Of a DNA stretch of 64,000 nt, positions 44,881-54,385 are shown in pieces. Below the pieces are notes generated by a model. It worked only from the letters and a program-made list of their open reading frames with translations. It made no database searches and was not told the origin of the DNA. The translations under genes were made by a program, and so were the position numbers. The stretch is from Cytophaga sp. FL35 (GTDB lineage Bacteria > Bacteroidota > Bacteroidia > Flavobacteriales > Flavobacteriaceae), in NCBI RefSeq assembly GCF_014349235.1, contig NZ_JACSOH010000014.1, positions 62,001 to 126,000 on the forward strand. The letters run 5' to 3'. Each line of letters starts with the position of its first letter. Positions within the stretch are counted from its first letter, which is position 1.

Positions 44881-46197
44881 TTACTGGTTTTCGCTGGGTA
44901 ATATCCATTCGTTATGCCAAAGGTAGTCCCACTTGGCATTGGCGAGGTCTACTTTGGGGTCTATAAACGCCCTGTATGGCTTTCCGTTAATACTAACTTT
45001 GGAATTGACGGCGTAAACGGCGACCTCTTGTCCTTTTTTGGCGTATTCCTTTTTTAACCGTTGTGCGAATTGCCAAATAAAATCTGGGTAAGAAGTAATT
45101 CTTTGTCGTTGTTTCTTGGTCAAGTATTTTTTGGTATCGATTATTTCAGATGTACCTGATTCTTTGTCAACTACCTTAAAAGTAATTGTTCCGCCTCTGC
45201 TTCTAAGCATCATTCGCCAGCTTAAACGGTGACCTTCTTCGGTCCAAAGCACATCGTCCTTTATCAAATGATGCCTTACCGGAAGTAATAGCTGAATCGT
45301 GAAATATACGCCCGCCAATGTGTATACTACATACTTGTATTTTGGGACTTCTATATTTTTAAGAACGTAAGGAACCTTCTTTTTAAAGAAAATTTTTCGA
45401 ATAGTTTCAGGTTCAAAAAAGAATACCGTAAAGGCTAGGGACAGGTAAGGAAAAATTCCGATCTGAAAAACAATTGAATTAAACAGATGGAAGAATATGG
45501 AGGCGAAAAAGGCCCATTTTCTTGTCGGCTTCCAAAGTAAAGCCGGTATAATGAGCAAATCGAAAAAAATACCAAAAAAACCAATGATTTTATGAATCCA
45601 AGTGGCTTGAAGGATTTCGCCAATAATTGGGTAGCTCGCTTTATTGAGCATTAAAATTTTAATGATTCCGAAATCTAGCCAATCTGCATAAATTTTGGCA
45701 ACGGAGGCATAAGAATATACAATGAGCAGCTGTAGTACGATCACCCATTTTACATAACCGTACATGCTATCTGCTTTAAGTGCCGGGTTTCTGGTTGCAT
45801 CCCACGAGTAATTTCTACTTGCGGGTAGGAAACACATGATGCCGGAAATAAGTATCAATAGGTAGTAGTGATTGTTATAGGAAGTTTTCTGCATGAGGTA
45901 CACCCCTGTCCATAATAGGGTGAAAGAGATGATACTAAAACGGTATTTAAACCCAAGTGCAATGAAAACTCCCAAAGTGCCCATTAAGAAAAAATAGCAA
46001 TACATACCATATCCTGGGAGTGGTTGAAGCCAATCAAAACCAATGAAATTGAATGTAAACTGGGGTTTTACAAGCGTTCTTCTCACCCAGCCTGTTAAGA
46101 TGGCCCCGTAACATTCCAGCGAGACCAATATCCCAAAGAATATTCGGAATATAATAAGTGCCGAATTATCAATTTTGGTGAAAAGTAGACGTTTCAT
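44881..46197 (-). CDS. HTTM (vitamin-K-dependent gamma-carboxylase-like) membrane protein
   Basis: A 438-residue membrane protein with an N-terminal HTTM domain of about seven helices. The opening DNSALIIFRIFFGILVSLEC (about 10-29), RYYSWD-like loop (SRNYSWDATRNPALKADSMY) and YSYASVAKIYADWLDFGIIK match bacterial homologues of the gamma-glutamyl carboxylase membrane part. The C-terminal ~140 residues are soluble (WTEEGHRLSWRMMLRSRGGT), as in that family. Bacterial members are not shown to carboxylate glutamate, so the enzyme function is uncertain. Confidence 0.83.
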   Translation of the reverse strand: MKRLLFTKIDNSALIIFRIFFGILVSLECYGAILTGWVRRTLVKPQFTFNFIGFDWLQPLPGYGMYCYFFLMGTLGVFIALGFKYRFSIISFTLLWTGVYLMQKTSYNNHYYLLILISGIMCFLPASRNYSWDATRNPALKADSMYGYVKWVIVLQLLIVYSYASVAKIYADWLDFGIIKILMLNKASYPIIGEILQATWIHKIIGFFGIFFDLLIIPALLWKPTRKWAFFASIFFHLFNSIVFQIGIFPYLSLAFTVFFFEPETIRKIFFKKKVPYVLKNIEVPKYKYVVYTLAGVYFTIQLLLPVRHHLIKDDVLWTEEGHRLSWRMMLRSRGGTITFKVVDKESGTSEIIDTKKYLTKKQRQRITSYPDFIWQFAQRLKKEYAKKGQEVAVYAVNSKVSINGKPYRAFIDPKVDLANAKWDYLWHNEWILPSENQ

Positions 46198-46289
46198 AAA
46201 GCCTTTGAAATGGCCCTAAAGGTATTAAGTTATTTGAAAAACTGGACCGTGGCTGCTTAAACTTAATTTAAAGAATGTCTAAGGTTCTT

Positions 46290-47222
46290 CTATTGGGAGT
46301 TATAGATGAAATCCAAGGAAGTTTTCTGGTCTTTTTTTAGCTGCCTTTTTAAGGCTTCTACAGAATCAAACTTATGCTCATCCCTAATTCTATGTAATAC
46401 CCTAATTTGAATCTGCTGCTCGTACAAATCTTGGTTAAAATCAAAAAAGTGAATTTCAGTACTCTTTTCTTTTCCAGAGACGGTTGGGTTATAGCCAATG
46501 TTCATCATCCCATAAACTGTTTTGCCCCCAATTATACTTTTGACAACATAAGATCCTTTTTTGGGAACAAGTTTGTAAGTCTCATCAATTTGCAGGTTTG
46601 CTGTTGGAAATTGGATGGTCCTGCCCAGGCCTTTGCCGCGTTTAACGGTGCCGGTAAGCATGTACTCATAGCCTAAATAAGAGTTGGCAGTTTTTATATC
46701 CCCATCCTCCAATGCCTTTCTGATTTTAGTGGAGCTCACGGATACTTCCTCAATCTCTTGAGCGGGTATTTCCTCCACTTCAAAATCAAGGGTGCTCCCA
46801 AATGCTTTGAGGTCTGTGATATTGGCATTTCGGTTTCTGCCAAACCTATGGTCGTAGCCAATTATAATTTTTTTGGTCTTTAGATCGTTTACTAATATAT
46901 CCCGAACGAATTCGGTTGCTGTTAGCCTTGAAAATTCTTTCGTAAACGGATGGATAATTAATTGGTCAAGACCCAATTCCTCCAAGATTTTGGTTTTTTC
47001 TTCAATGGTATTCAGCAACTTAATTTCGGCATCTTTTTGAAGTACCATTCTGGGATGCGGAAAAAAGGTGAGAACGGTAGATTTTAGATTTAGTGTGGCA
47101 GCATTTTTGATGAGCCTTTCAAGTATTTTTCTATGGCCAATATGCACACCGTCAAAAGTGCCTATGGTAATGGCTGTGGGGTGCTGTTCATCGTATTTGG
47201 ATAGGCTTTGGACTGTTACCAC
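46290..47222 (-). CDS. ribF: Bifunctional riboflavin kinase / FAD synthetase RibF
   Basis: Makes FMN and then FAD. The N-terminal adenylyltransferase domain has IGTFDGVHIGHRKIL (about 21-35) and IIGYDHRFGRNRNANI, the C-terminal flavokinase domain has GKGLGRTIQFPTANLQ and GVYGMMNIGYNP-type segments (here KTVYGMMNIGYNPTV). Length (310) is normal. The start codon is GTG at 47222; no ATG precedes the fold, and a further GTG three codons later is possible. It is divergent from the T9SS protease gene, with 51 bp between. Confidence 0.94.
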   Translation of the reverse strand: MVTVQSLSKYDEQHPTAITIGTFDGVHIGHRKILERLIKNAATLNLKSTVLTFFPHPRMVLQKDAEIKLLNTIEEKTKILEELGLDQLIIHPFTKEFSRLTATEFVRDILVNDLKTKKIIIGYDHRFGRNRNANITDLKAFGSTLDFEVEEIPAQEIEEVSVSSTKIRKALEDGDIKTANSYLGYEYMLTGTVKRGKGLGRTIQFPTANLQIDETYKLVPKKGSYVVKSIIGGKTVYGMMNIGYNPTVSGKEKSTEIHFFDFNQDLYEQQIQIRVLHRIRDEHKFDSVEALKRQLKKDQKTSLDFIYNSQ

Positions 47223-47244
47223 GTACTAAAAATAATAAAAAGCT

Positions 47245-47252
47245 TATATTTG
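47245..47252 (+). promoter_or_regulatory. -7 element of the T9SS protease gene
   Basis: TATATTTG is a perfect TAnnTTTG located 21 bp ahead of the ATG at 47274 in the short divergent spacer with ribF. Confidence 0.5.
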
Positions 47253-47273
47253 AGATTGCGCTAAAACCCCTGA

Positions 47274-50200
47274 ATGGTTACAAAATTACGTCTTGTTTTT
47301 TCAATTACAATAGTATTTTTCTCCTTTTACGCATCAGGGCAAAGTAACTACTGGGAAAAAGTTTCTGCAAGCAATAAGGTCCGCAATACTGCCCTTAAAC
47401 AATTTAAAGTAAAAGACGCGCAGTTTTTTTCCTTTAACGAAAGCGCTTTTAAAAAGGAATTAACCGCCTCCGGCCACTCCAAAAAACAAGGTGAAATCAT
47501 TTATTTTCCTAATGCCGTAGGAAATCCCGTGCCTTATCGTATTCATGAAGCATCGGTTTTGTCTCCGGAGCTTTCAAAGAAATATCCTCAAATAAAATCT
47601 TATAGAGGGTATGCCATTCAACATCCTGAAGAGAAAATTAGGCTTAGCATCTCGCATAAAGAGGTGCAGGCCATGTTGGTCTCCCATTCCGGAAAACCAA
47701 ATCAATTTGTACAAAAATCAAAGGATGACACCTATCTCATGTATTCGAGGGCTTCCAGAAGTGATGAGGACATAGAATTTGTTTGTGAGACCAAGGAACA
47801 GGTTTTAATGGCGGGAGCCGCGCGCTTTGCGAAACCTGTAGATGACCAGGTGCTTAGAAAATATAGGGTAGCCATATCTGCTTCTGGTGAATACACCCAA
47901 TTTCATGGCGGTACAAAAGCAGATGCGCTGGCGGCCATTAATGCGACCCTTACAAGGGTAAACGAAGTATTTGAAACGGATTTGGCCGTTACTTTAGAAT
48001 TGGTGGCCGATACGGACAAGGTGATATACACCAACCCATCTACGGACCCGTATTCAGGTGGTTTGTCCACATTGGGAAATACCGCTCAACAGACATTTGA
48101 TCAACAGATCGGCGTGAACAATTATGATTTTGGTCATTTATTTCACAGAGGTGTTAATGGCGGAAATGCGGGGTTTATTGGGGGTGTTTGCGTCAATGGT
48201 CAGAAAGGTGGGGCCTATTCATCAGGTGAAAATCCTGAAGGAGATGTTTTTGACTTGGACTTTGTAGCGCATGAAATAGGCCATCAATTAGGTGCTTTCC
48301 ATACTTGGTCCTATGAATCCGAAGGAACTTTATCGCAAATGGAACCGGGTAGCGGAACCACTATTATGGGTTATGCTGGTATTACGCAAAGAGATAATGT
48401 GGCCGGTAGGGGAGATGATTATTTTCATTACCGGAGCATTGAAGAGATTTCGGAGACCTTAAGGGATAAATCTTGTGGGGAAACTTTTGTTTTGGCTAAT
48501 CAGCCTCCCATTATTGATCCCTTGGAAGATTATACCATACCAAAGTCAACACCTTTTGTGTTGAACGGTACGGCTACCGATCCGGATGTTGATGATGTTC
48601 TTACCTATACTTGGGAACAAATAGACCACGGTATAGTAAACAGTGCCAATTTTGGTCCCACCAATCCTAGTGGTGCCAATTTTAGGTCTCGTCCACCTAG
48701 TTTGGAGGGAGTTCGTTATTTCCCTTTGCAATCTCGAGTTTTGAGCGGTAATCTCACCCAGACAAATCCGCAAGAAGGAGATGCTTGGGAAACCGTATCC
48801 GATGTGGAACGGGAAATGAATTTTGCCTTAACGGTACGTGACAACGCTGTTGGTGGTGGTCAGGTAGTGAGCGAATTGGTGAAAATTTTGGTTACCAATA
48901 GTGGCGGCCCTTTCGCGGTAACTTCTCAACAAAGTTCGGTCACGCTAACAGCTGGAGATGTGGAGACTATTGAGTGGGATGTTGCCAACACCAATGTAGC
49001 TCCGGTGTATACAGAATTTGTGGATATTTTGCTGTCCAATGATGGCGGACTCAGTTATACGACTGTTTTGGCATCAAATGTGGAAAATGACGGTTCCCAT
49101 GATGTGGTGGTTCCTGCCGTACCAACTACCGAGGCGAGAATTATGGTGAAACCAGTTGATAATATCTATTACGCGGTAAATTCTACGGATTTTACGATTG
49201 AGGTATCTGAGGTAGTACTTAATTTTTCCCAGTTGGAATTTGATGTTTGTCAGCTTTCGGATATTACGGTGCCCTTTATTTACGAATCTTATCTTGGATT
49301 TTCAGAGGAGGTCACCTTTACGGTGGAGGATATGCCATTGAACTTAGCAGCTACCGTTGTTCCCGATACGGTAATTTCCGGAGGAACAAATGTGGATATT
49401 TTGTTCGAGAATACAGAAAATGTCCCTGAAGGAAGTTATCCTATTAGAATCGTAGCAAATTCGGCAACTGTTACTAGGGAGGTAACCATAATTCTGAATG
49501 TATATGATACAAATTTTGATATGGTTACCACTACGGCACCTGAGAATGGTTTAATGGATGCATCCATAAATACTCTTTTAGAATGGGAACTAAATCCTTC
49601 CAATGTTTCCTATGAGGTCCAAATTGCTACGGATTCCGGTTTTTCGAATATTGTAGAAGTTGAGACGGTAAAGACAAATTCGTACATGCCCTTGGATCTT
49701 CAAAATCAAACTACCTATTATTGGAGGGTACGACCGGAGAACATATGTGGGCAAGGGGCTTTTAATGCGCCTCAAACCTTTACCACGGTTCAGGTTAGTT
49801 GTGAGCAGAAATTTGCCAATGGCTTTCCCAAAGAGATTTCAGCTAATGGAACATCGGAAGTAATTTCCAAAATATCCTACTTTGAGGATCTGCCAGTTTC
49901 GGATATTAATGTGAATTTAAATATTGAGCACAGTTATGTGGAAGATTTGGTCATAAGATTGACCTCTCCGGAAGGAACCACGGTCACTTTGGTATCGGGT
50001 TCTTGCGGTGAATTTGATAATATCAATGCTACTTTTGATGATGAAGGAAGTACCTTTTTCTGTAATCCAAGTGGTGAAAACGTAATTGGTGGTACGGTAA
50101 AACCACTTGGGACCCTTAGTTCTTTTGATGGGGAGTCCATTTTGGGAGAATGGGTTTTGGAGGTGATAGATAATGCATCATCAGATGGGGGTGCAGTGGT

Positions 50201-51059
50201 AGACTTTTCTTTGGATGTTTGTGTAGAAGGCGAATTTAGGCCGGATGCGGATAATGACGGCGTTTTTGACGATGGGGAAGACCAGTGTCTAGGAACTCCT
50301 GAAGGGGTTGAGGTAAATACTTCCGGTTGTCAAGTGTATCGTTTTCCTACCGATAATTTTTCGGTGTCCGTAGAAAGTGAGACGTGCAGGAACAACGATG
50401 ATGGAAGTATAACTATAGAACCTTTGTTGAAATTGGACTATTCCGTTACCATTACCGGAAACGGACTCGATTTAACGGAAGAATTTACTGCGGATTATTT
50501 GCTTGAAGGGCTTGGTTCAGGAACCTACAATCTTTGCATTACGGGAGTAAGTGGAGAGATTACCTACGAACCCTACTGCTTTGAGGTGGTAATTTCCCAA
50601 CCTGAAGCACTTGGAGTTAGTTCTTCGGTCATTAATGATGGAAACCAGCTTTCATTGCTTATGAATGGAGCAAATGAATATGTTGTTGAACTTAATGGGC
50701 AAACCTTTCAAACTAATGAGGAACAAGTAGTGTTAAATTTAAAGGCCGGAAAAAACTCTTTAAAAGTTTCTACCTTAAACACTTGTCAAGGCGTTTTTGA
50801 GGAAGATATATTTGTGAACGGGCCTACCATGGTTTCTCCAAACCCCTTCAAAAATTTGACCAAGGTACTGCTGGGTGCTCCTGAGGAAAGAGTTCAAGTG
50901 GCTATTTATACTTTGGGGGGGCAATTGGTGGAAAAGAGAATACATCAGCCGGTGTCTAGGGAGGTAGCATTGGATTTGACCAATCTACCAAATGGAGTAT
51001 ATGTAGTTTATATACAGGGTGATGAGGTTAACGAGGTGCTAAAAGTGATTAAAAAATGA
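47274..51059 (+). CDS. Secreted reprolysin-like zinc metalloprotease with type IX sorting domain
   Basis: A 1261-residue secreted protein. A signal peptide (about 1-22) precedes a propeptide-like region to about 190. The protease domain has HEIGHQLGAFHTW (zinc ligands H333, H337, H343; base E334) and the Met-turn TIMGYAG near 365. Beta-sandwich domains follow, including a fibronectin-III-like unit (about 760-850), then a P-domain (about 860-985, LNIEHSYVEDLVIRLTSPEG), a thrombospondin-3-type calcium segment (PDADNDGVFDDGEDQC), and a C-terminal type A T9SS sorting domain (VSPNPFKNLTKVLL ... LPNGVYVVYI). It is exported across the outer membrane by T9SS, probably for nutrient proteolysis. The following lipoprotein gene overlaps its stop by four bases. 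Confidence 0.92.
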   Translation: MVTKLRLVFSITIVFFSFYASGQSNYWEKVSASNKVRNTALKQFKVKDAQFFSFNESAFKKELTASGHSKKQGEIIYFPNAVGNPVPYRIHEASVLSPELSKKYPQIKSYRGYAIQHPEEKIRLSISHKEVQAMLVSHSGKPNQFVQKSKDDTYLMYSRASRSDEDIEFVCETKEQVLMAGAARFAKPVDDQVLRKYRVAISASGEYTQFHGGTKADALAAINATLTRVNEVFETDLAVTLELVADTDKVIYTNPSTDPYSGGLSTLGNTAQQTFDQQIGVNNYDFGHLFHRGVNGGNAGFIGGVCVNGQKGGAYSSGENPEGDVFDLDFVAHEIGHQLGAFHTWSYESEGTLSQMEPGSGTTIMGYAGITQRDNVAGRGDDYFHYRSIEEISETLRDKSCGETFVLANQPPIIDPLEDYTIPKSTPFVLNGTATDPDVDDVLTYTWEQIDHGIVNSANFGPTNPSGANFRSRPPSLEGVRYFPLQSRVLSGNLTQTNPQEGDAWETVSDVEREMNFALTVRDNAVGGGQVVSELVKILVTNSGGPFAVTSQQSSVTLTAGDVETIEWDVANTNVAPVYTEFVDILLSNDGGLSYTTVLASNVENDGSHDVVVPAVPTTEARIMVKPVDNIYYAVNSTDFTIEVSEVVLNFSQLEFDVCQLSDITVPFIYESYLGFSEEVTFTVEDMPLNLAATVVPDTVISGGTNVDILFENTENVPEGSYPIRIVANSATVTREVTIILNVYDTNFDMVTTTAPENGLMDASINTLLEWELNPSNVSYEVQIATDSGFSNIVEVETVKTNSYMPLDLQNQTTYYWRVRPENICGQGAFNAPQTFTTVQVSCEQKFANGFPKEISANGTSEVISKISYFEDLPVSDINVNLNIEHSYVEDLVIRLTSPEGTTVTLVSGSCGEFDNINATFDDEGSTFFCNPSGENVIGGTVKPLGTLSSFDGESILGEWVLEVIDNASSDGGAVVDFSLDVCVEGEFRPDADNDGVFDDGEDQCLGTPEGVEVNTSGCQVYRFPTDNFSVSVESETCRNNDDGSITIEPLLKLDYSVTITGNGLDLTEEFTADYLLEGLGSGTYNLCITGVSGEITYEPYCFEVVISQPEALGVSSSVINDGNQLSLLMNGANEYVVELNGQTFQTNEEQVVLNLKAGKNSLKVSTLNTCQGVFEEDIFVNGPTMVSPNPFKNLTKVLLGAPEERVQVAIYTLGGQLVEKRIHQPVSREVALDLTNLPNGVYVVYIQGDEVNEVLKVIKK

Positions 51060-51736
51060 GACTAATAAGGGCTATCTTTTGTATTTTGGTGGTAACGGTT
51101 GGCTGTAAAAAAGACGACCCTAATCCGCCTGCACAGGCCACTCTTGTTGCTCCGGCCAAAAATGCCGAATGTAGCCCGGTACAAAGCACCAATGGAACAA
51201 GCAGTGTTGTGAGATTCAATTGGCAGGCGTCTGAGTATACAGATTCTTATCAGCTTAGGGTAACCAATCTTTTAAGCGGAATTACCCAAAGTCCCAATAC
51301 TACGAGTACCACGCACACATTATCTTTAAGTAAGGGTACACCATATTCTTGGCAAGTAATTTCTAGTAATAGCAAAAGCTCTAAAACGGCCAGTAGCGAA
51401 ACATGGTTTTTTTACAATCCTGGTTCCCAAACATCCTATGTGTCCTTTCCTGCGGAGATTAGCTCCCCGGAGCCGGGTTCAAGTGTGTTTAGGGATATTA
51501 ATAATGAGGTGACCTTGGAATGGTCCGGATCTGATATTGACGATGATATCTCCGGATATGAAATTTATTTTTCAACGTCCAATCCCCCTACGGAATTATT
51601 GGCTTCGGTAAATTCTACGGTTCATCTTAGAAGTGTAAGCGTGGAGGTAGGTCAAGTATATTTTTGGCAAGTAGTCACCACGGATTCTCAAGGAAATGTG
51701 TCCAAATCTCCCGTGGTAGATTTTAAGTGCCGTTAA
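51056..51736 (+). CDS. Lipoprotein with fibronectin-type-III-like domains
   Basis: A 226-residue lipoprotein: signal MRLIRAIFCILVVTVGC with the lipobox cysteine at 17 and then KKDD, where the charged residues are typical of Bacteroidota surface lipoproteins. Two FN3-like beta domains follow (about 35-125 and 130-226), the second containing YEIYFSTSNPPTELLASVNS and VYFWQVVTTDSQGNVSKSP. The ATGA overlap with the protease stop indicates coupled translation, so it may hold or assist the protease at the cell surface (inference). It overlaps convergent pth by 14 bases. Confidence 0.82.
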   Translation: MRLIRAIFCILVVTVGCKKDDPNPPAQATLVAPAKNAECSPVQSTNGTSSVVRFNWQASEYTDSYQLRVTNLLSGITQSPNTTSTTHTLSLSKGTPYSWQVISSNSKSSKTASSETWFFYNPGSQTSYVSFPAEISSPEPGSSVFRDINNEVTLEWSGSDIDDDISGYEIYFSTSNPPTELLASVNSTVHLRSVSVEVGQVYFWQVVTTDSQGNVSKSPVVDFKCR

Positions 51737-52352
51737 AGTTGTTCATGGTGTTCTTGACGCCGGCAAAAATAAAGGATTTGATTAGCTCTACGGATTTCTC
51801 CAAACGCTCCGGCATGGATTTTTGTTCTTCCTCAGACCATTCACCTAATACATATTCTACCTGTCTACCTTTTCCAAAATCTGCGCCCACACCAAATCTA
51901 AACCGATTAAAATTGGTGTTTTGTAAGGTGTTCTGAATATCCTTCAGTCCATTATGTCCACCAGCACTTCCTTTTGTTTTAAGGCGAATAGTACCAAAGG
52001 ATAAGTTGATATCATCGGTAATGACCAAAACATTTTCCAATGGAATATTTTCTTTGTCCATCCAATATTTTAGGGCCTTGCCGCTTAAATTCATATAGGT
52101 GGAGGGTTTCAGGCAAAGGGCACTTTTTCCCTTGTATTTAAAAGTGGTTACATCGCCGAGCTTTTGAGTCTCATATGACAAGGATTCTTTTTCGGCCAAT
52201 GCATCCAAAATTTTAAAACCAATATTGTGTCTGGTCTCGGTATATTTATCGCCTATATTCCCAAGGCCAACAATCAAAAATTTTTTCATTACTTCCGTTT
52301 CTTCAAGGAGATTTGCTCGAGGCTTAAAGATTGATTTTAAAAAGGAGAGCAT
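51723..52352 (-). CDS. pth: Peptidyl-tRNA hydrolase
   Basis: Releases peptides from peptidyl-tRNA. The enzyme core starts MKKFLIVGLGNIGDKYTETR (conserved N and the catalytic H in RHNIGF), with VLVITDDINLSFGTIRLK and GSAGGHNGLKDIQNTL binding substrate. The start at 52352 gives a 22-residue lead (MLSFLKSIFKPRAN) and 209 residues; the ATG at 52289, just before the core, is an alternative. An earlier in-frame codon at 52385 falls inside the rplY terminator and is excluded. The 3' end overlaps the lipoprotein gene by 14 bases on the other strand. Confidence 0.93.
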   Translation of the reverse strand: MLSFLKSIFKPRANLLEETEVMKKFLIVGLGNIGDKYTETRHNIGFKILDALAEKESLSYETQKLGDVTTFKYKGKSALCLKPSTYMNLSGKALKYWMDKENIPLENVLVITDDINLSFGTIRLKTKGSAGGHNGLKDIQNTLQNTNFNRFRFGVGADFGKGRQVEYVLGEWSEEEQKSMPERLEKSVELIKSFIFAGVKNTMNNFNGT

Positions 52353-52377
52353 TCCATTAGGGTTTGCGTAAAAATAC

Positions 52378-52410
52378 AAAAGCATCCCGAACGGTATCGG
52401 GATGCTTTTT
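52378..52410. terminator. Terminator downstream of rplY
   Basis: AAAAGCATCCCGA (52378-52390) and TCGGGATGCTTTT (52397-52409) form a perfect 13-bp stem with a 6-nt loop, followed by T/A runs on both strands. It lies 20 bp past the rplY stop, so pth probably needs its own promoter or readthrough. Confidence 0.88.
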
Positions 52411-52429
52411 AATTATTCTAAGGAAGTGG

Positions 52430-53071
52430 TTATTCTTGAGCCTCTCCTCCTTCTGCTGCTGGAGCTTCTGCTGCTTCTCCTTCTGCACCTTCTTCTCCTT
52501 CTTCATCCTCATCGTCTGTAACAACGGCAGAACGCTGAGTTTTAACCTGCACAACTACGGTACTGTCCGGGTGAAGAATGGTAAAATCATCATTAAGCAA
52601 TGACTGAACACTAATGTTCTGTCCAATTTTCAATTTAGAGATGTCCACATCAAAGAAATCCGGTAATTTGTCCGGAAGTGCCTTAATGGCAAGCTTTCTT
52701 TTTCTGAACAATAGACGACCACCATTTCTAACACCAGGGGAATTACCTTGTAAACGAACAGGAATGTTCATGGTAACCTCTTTGTCATCGAACAATTGGT
52801 AAAAGTCTATGTGCAAAATATTGTCAGTTACCGGGTGAAACTGAATGTCTTGCATAATGGCGCTTACCTTTGTGCCTCCCAAGTCAATTTCCACGGTGTG
52901 CGCGGCTGGGGTGTACACTAAATCTCTAAACGCAATTTCGTCTGCTGAAAAGTGCAATGGTTTCTCCCCTCCGTATACTACGCAAGGAACCTTTCCAGCA
53001 TTACGTAGGGCCTTTGTTGCTTTTTTGCCCACGCTTTCTCTTTCTGATCCTTCAATTAAAATTGACTTCAT
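52430..53071 (-). CDS. rplY: 50S ribosomal protein L25 (Ctc form)
   Basis: Binds 5S rRNA. The 213-residue long form has the L25 domain at about 1-95 ([49 protein letters not shown]) and the TL5/Ctc C-terminal domain (about 96-185). It ends in a low-complexity Glu/Ala-rich acidic tail (about 186-213), common in Bacteroidota. It is 42 bp downstream of prs on the same strand, as in many bacteria, and ends at a strong terminator. Confidence 0.95.
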   Translation of the reverse strand: MKSILIEGSERESVGKKATKALRNAGKVPCVVYGGEKPLHFSADEIAFRDLVYTPAAHTVEIDLGGTKVSAIMQDIQFHPVTDNILHIDFYQLFDDKEVTMNIPVRLQGNSPGVRNGGRLLFRKRKLAIKALPDKLPDFFDVDISKLKIGQNISVQSLLNDDFTILHPDSTVVVQVKTQRSAVVTDDEDEEGEEGAEGEAAEAPAAEGGEAQE

Positions 53072-53113
53072 TATATCTATTAAAAATTAATACTCGTTAA
53101 TTGATCCAAGTGC

Positions 53114-54055
53114 CTACATTAAAAATTTGGAGGCAATGGATGTATTGTGATGTACCCTATGCATAACATCTGCAAAAAGATCGGCACAACTAAGCACTTT
53201 TACTTTTGAACTGTCTTTTTTTGTTGGAATGGAATCTGTAATGATCAATTCCGATAGTTGGGAAGCTTCGATTTTTTCATACGCTTTTCCGGACAACAGT
53301 CCATGGGTCGTAATGGCCCTGACACTTTTAGCACCTCTTTCAATCATGAGATCGGCAGCTTTTGTTAAAGTTCCTGCAGTGTCCACCATATCATCTACCA
53401 AGACCACATTTTTTCCCTGAACATCGCCAATAAGCTCCATGTGGGAAATTACATTGGCCTTAGCGCGTTGTTTGTAACAAATGACCACGTCACATTCCAA
53501 GGCTTTGGAATACGCATACGCTCTTTTGGAGCCGCCCATATCCGGGGAAGCAATGGTGAGGTTGTCTAAGTTCAATTTCTTGAGATAGGGTAGAAATAGG
53601 GTAGAGGCAAATAAATGGTCTACCGGTTTTTCAAAGAAGCCTTGAATCTGATCCGCATGAAGATCCATGGTGATGATTCTTGTGGCTCCGGCAGTCTCCA
53701 ACATCTTCGCTATAAGTTTAGCTGCAATAGGAACCCTAGGCTTGTCTTTTCTATCTTGCCTGGCCCATCCAAAATAGGGCATTACAGCGGTAATGTGCCT
53801 TGCGGATGCCCTTTTGGCGGCATCAAGCATAAGAAGCATTTCCATCAAGTTTTCAGAACTTGGATTGGTAGACCCTATGATAAAAATTCGAGCCCCTCTA
53901 ACAGATTCCTCAAAAGATGGCTGAAACTCCCCGTCACTATAGCGGGAAAAGATAACCTTACCTAATTCTGTTCCATAGGATTTGGCAATTTTCTCTGCTA
54001 GCTCTGTACTTTGTGTACAGGCAAATATCTTTGGCTCGGGAACTTGATAGGGCAT
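53114..54055 (-). CDS. prs: Ribose-phosphate pyrophosphokinase
   Basis: Makes PRPP from ribose 5-phosphate and ATP for nucleotide, histidine and tryptophan synthesis. The 313-residue class I enzyme shows FSDGE-type FSRYSDGEFQPSFEESVRG (about 37-55), the flexible catalytic loop with FGWARQDRKDKPR, TMDLHADQIQGFF, and the PRPP loop VLVDDMVDTAGTL near residue 220. Its leader contains a 6-bp G/C hairpin just after the -7 element. It is followed by rplY. Confidence 0.96.
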   Translation of the reverse strand: MPYQVPEPKIFACTQSTELAEKIAKSYGTELGKVIFSRYSDGEFQPSFEESVRGARIFIIGSTNPSSENLMEMLLMLDAAKRASARHITAVMPYFGWARQDRKDKPRVPIAAKLIAKMLETAGATRIITMDLHADQIQGFFEKPVDHLFASTLFLPYLKKLNLDNLTIASPDMGGSKRAYAYSKALECDVVICYKQRAKANVISHMELIGDVQGKNVVLVDDMVDTAGTLTKAADLMIERGAKSVRAITTHGLLSGKAYEKIEASQLSELIITDSIPTKKDSSKVKVLSCADLFADVMHRVHHNTSIASKFLM

Positions 54056-54084
54056 TGATAAAATGTTGTAAACTAGTTTATTGT

Positions 54085-54105
54085 CCTCCCTTTTTTCTTG
54101 GGAGG
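54085..54105 (-). other. Hairpin in the prs leader
   Basis: CCTCCC (54085-54090) pairs with GGGAGG (54100-54105) across a 9-nt loop. It begins three bases downstream of the -7 element at 54108-54115, so it would lie at or near the 5' end of the prs transcript and might stabilise the mRNA or attenuate it. Confidence 0.4.
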
Positions 54106-54107
54106 TG

Positions 54108-54115
54108 CAAATTTA
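54108..54115 (-). promoter_or_regulatory. -7 element of prs
   Basis: TAAATTTG on the minus strand is a perfect TAnnTTTG located 53 bp upstream of the prs ATG. Confidence 0.5.
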
Positions 54116-54182
54116 GAAATTTATTTGTGTTGCTAAAGGATAAATCTTGTTATTTTTTTAGGTTGTATTTAAAATAATTTTC

Positions 54183-54190
54183 TAATTTTG
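54183..54190 (+). promoter_or_regulatory. -7 element of tRNA-Leu
   Basis: TAATTTTG is a perfect TAnnTTTG, with a TTG at 54163-54165 as a shorter-spaced -33 candidate. It lies 70 bp upstream of the tRNA and divergent to the prs promoter. Confidence 0.45.
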
Positions 54191-54260
54191 CAGTCCGTTT
54201 TTGCCTTGATGGCTTTTTCAAAAAGTGATTATAGGTTTATTTAAGTAAAACGGATGAATT

Positions 54261-54341
54261 GCCTTGGTGGCGGAATTGGTAGACGCGCTGGATTCAAAAT
54301 CCAGTTCCTTTGGAGTGTGGGTTCGATTCCCACCCAAGGTA
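54261..54341 (+). tRNA. tRNA-Leu (anticodon CAA)
   Basis: The 81-nt gene folds as a class II tRNA. The acceptor GCCTTGG/CCAAGGT has discriminator A, the D arm contains GGTAGAC, the anticodon arm is CTGGA-TTCAAAA-TCCAG with CAA in the loop, there is a short variable stem, and the T arm is GTGGG-TTCGATT-CCCAC. CCA is not encoded. A terminator follows at 54350. The adjoining island genes make this a likely integration site. Confidence 0.96.
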
Positions 54342-54349
54342 CAGTTGGA

Positions 54350-54378
54350 AAGCCGAGATTTATGTCTCGGCTTTTTTT
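54350..54378. terminator. Terminator after tRNA-Leu
   Basis: AAGCCGAGA (54350-54358) and TCTCGGCTT (54365-54373) form a perfect 9-bp stem with a 6-nt loop followed by a run of seven Ts. Confidence 0.9.
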
Positions 54379-54385
54379 ATGCTCG

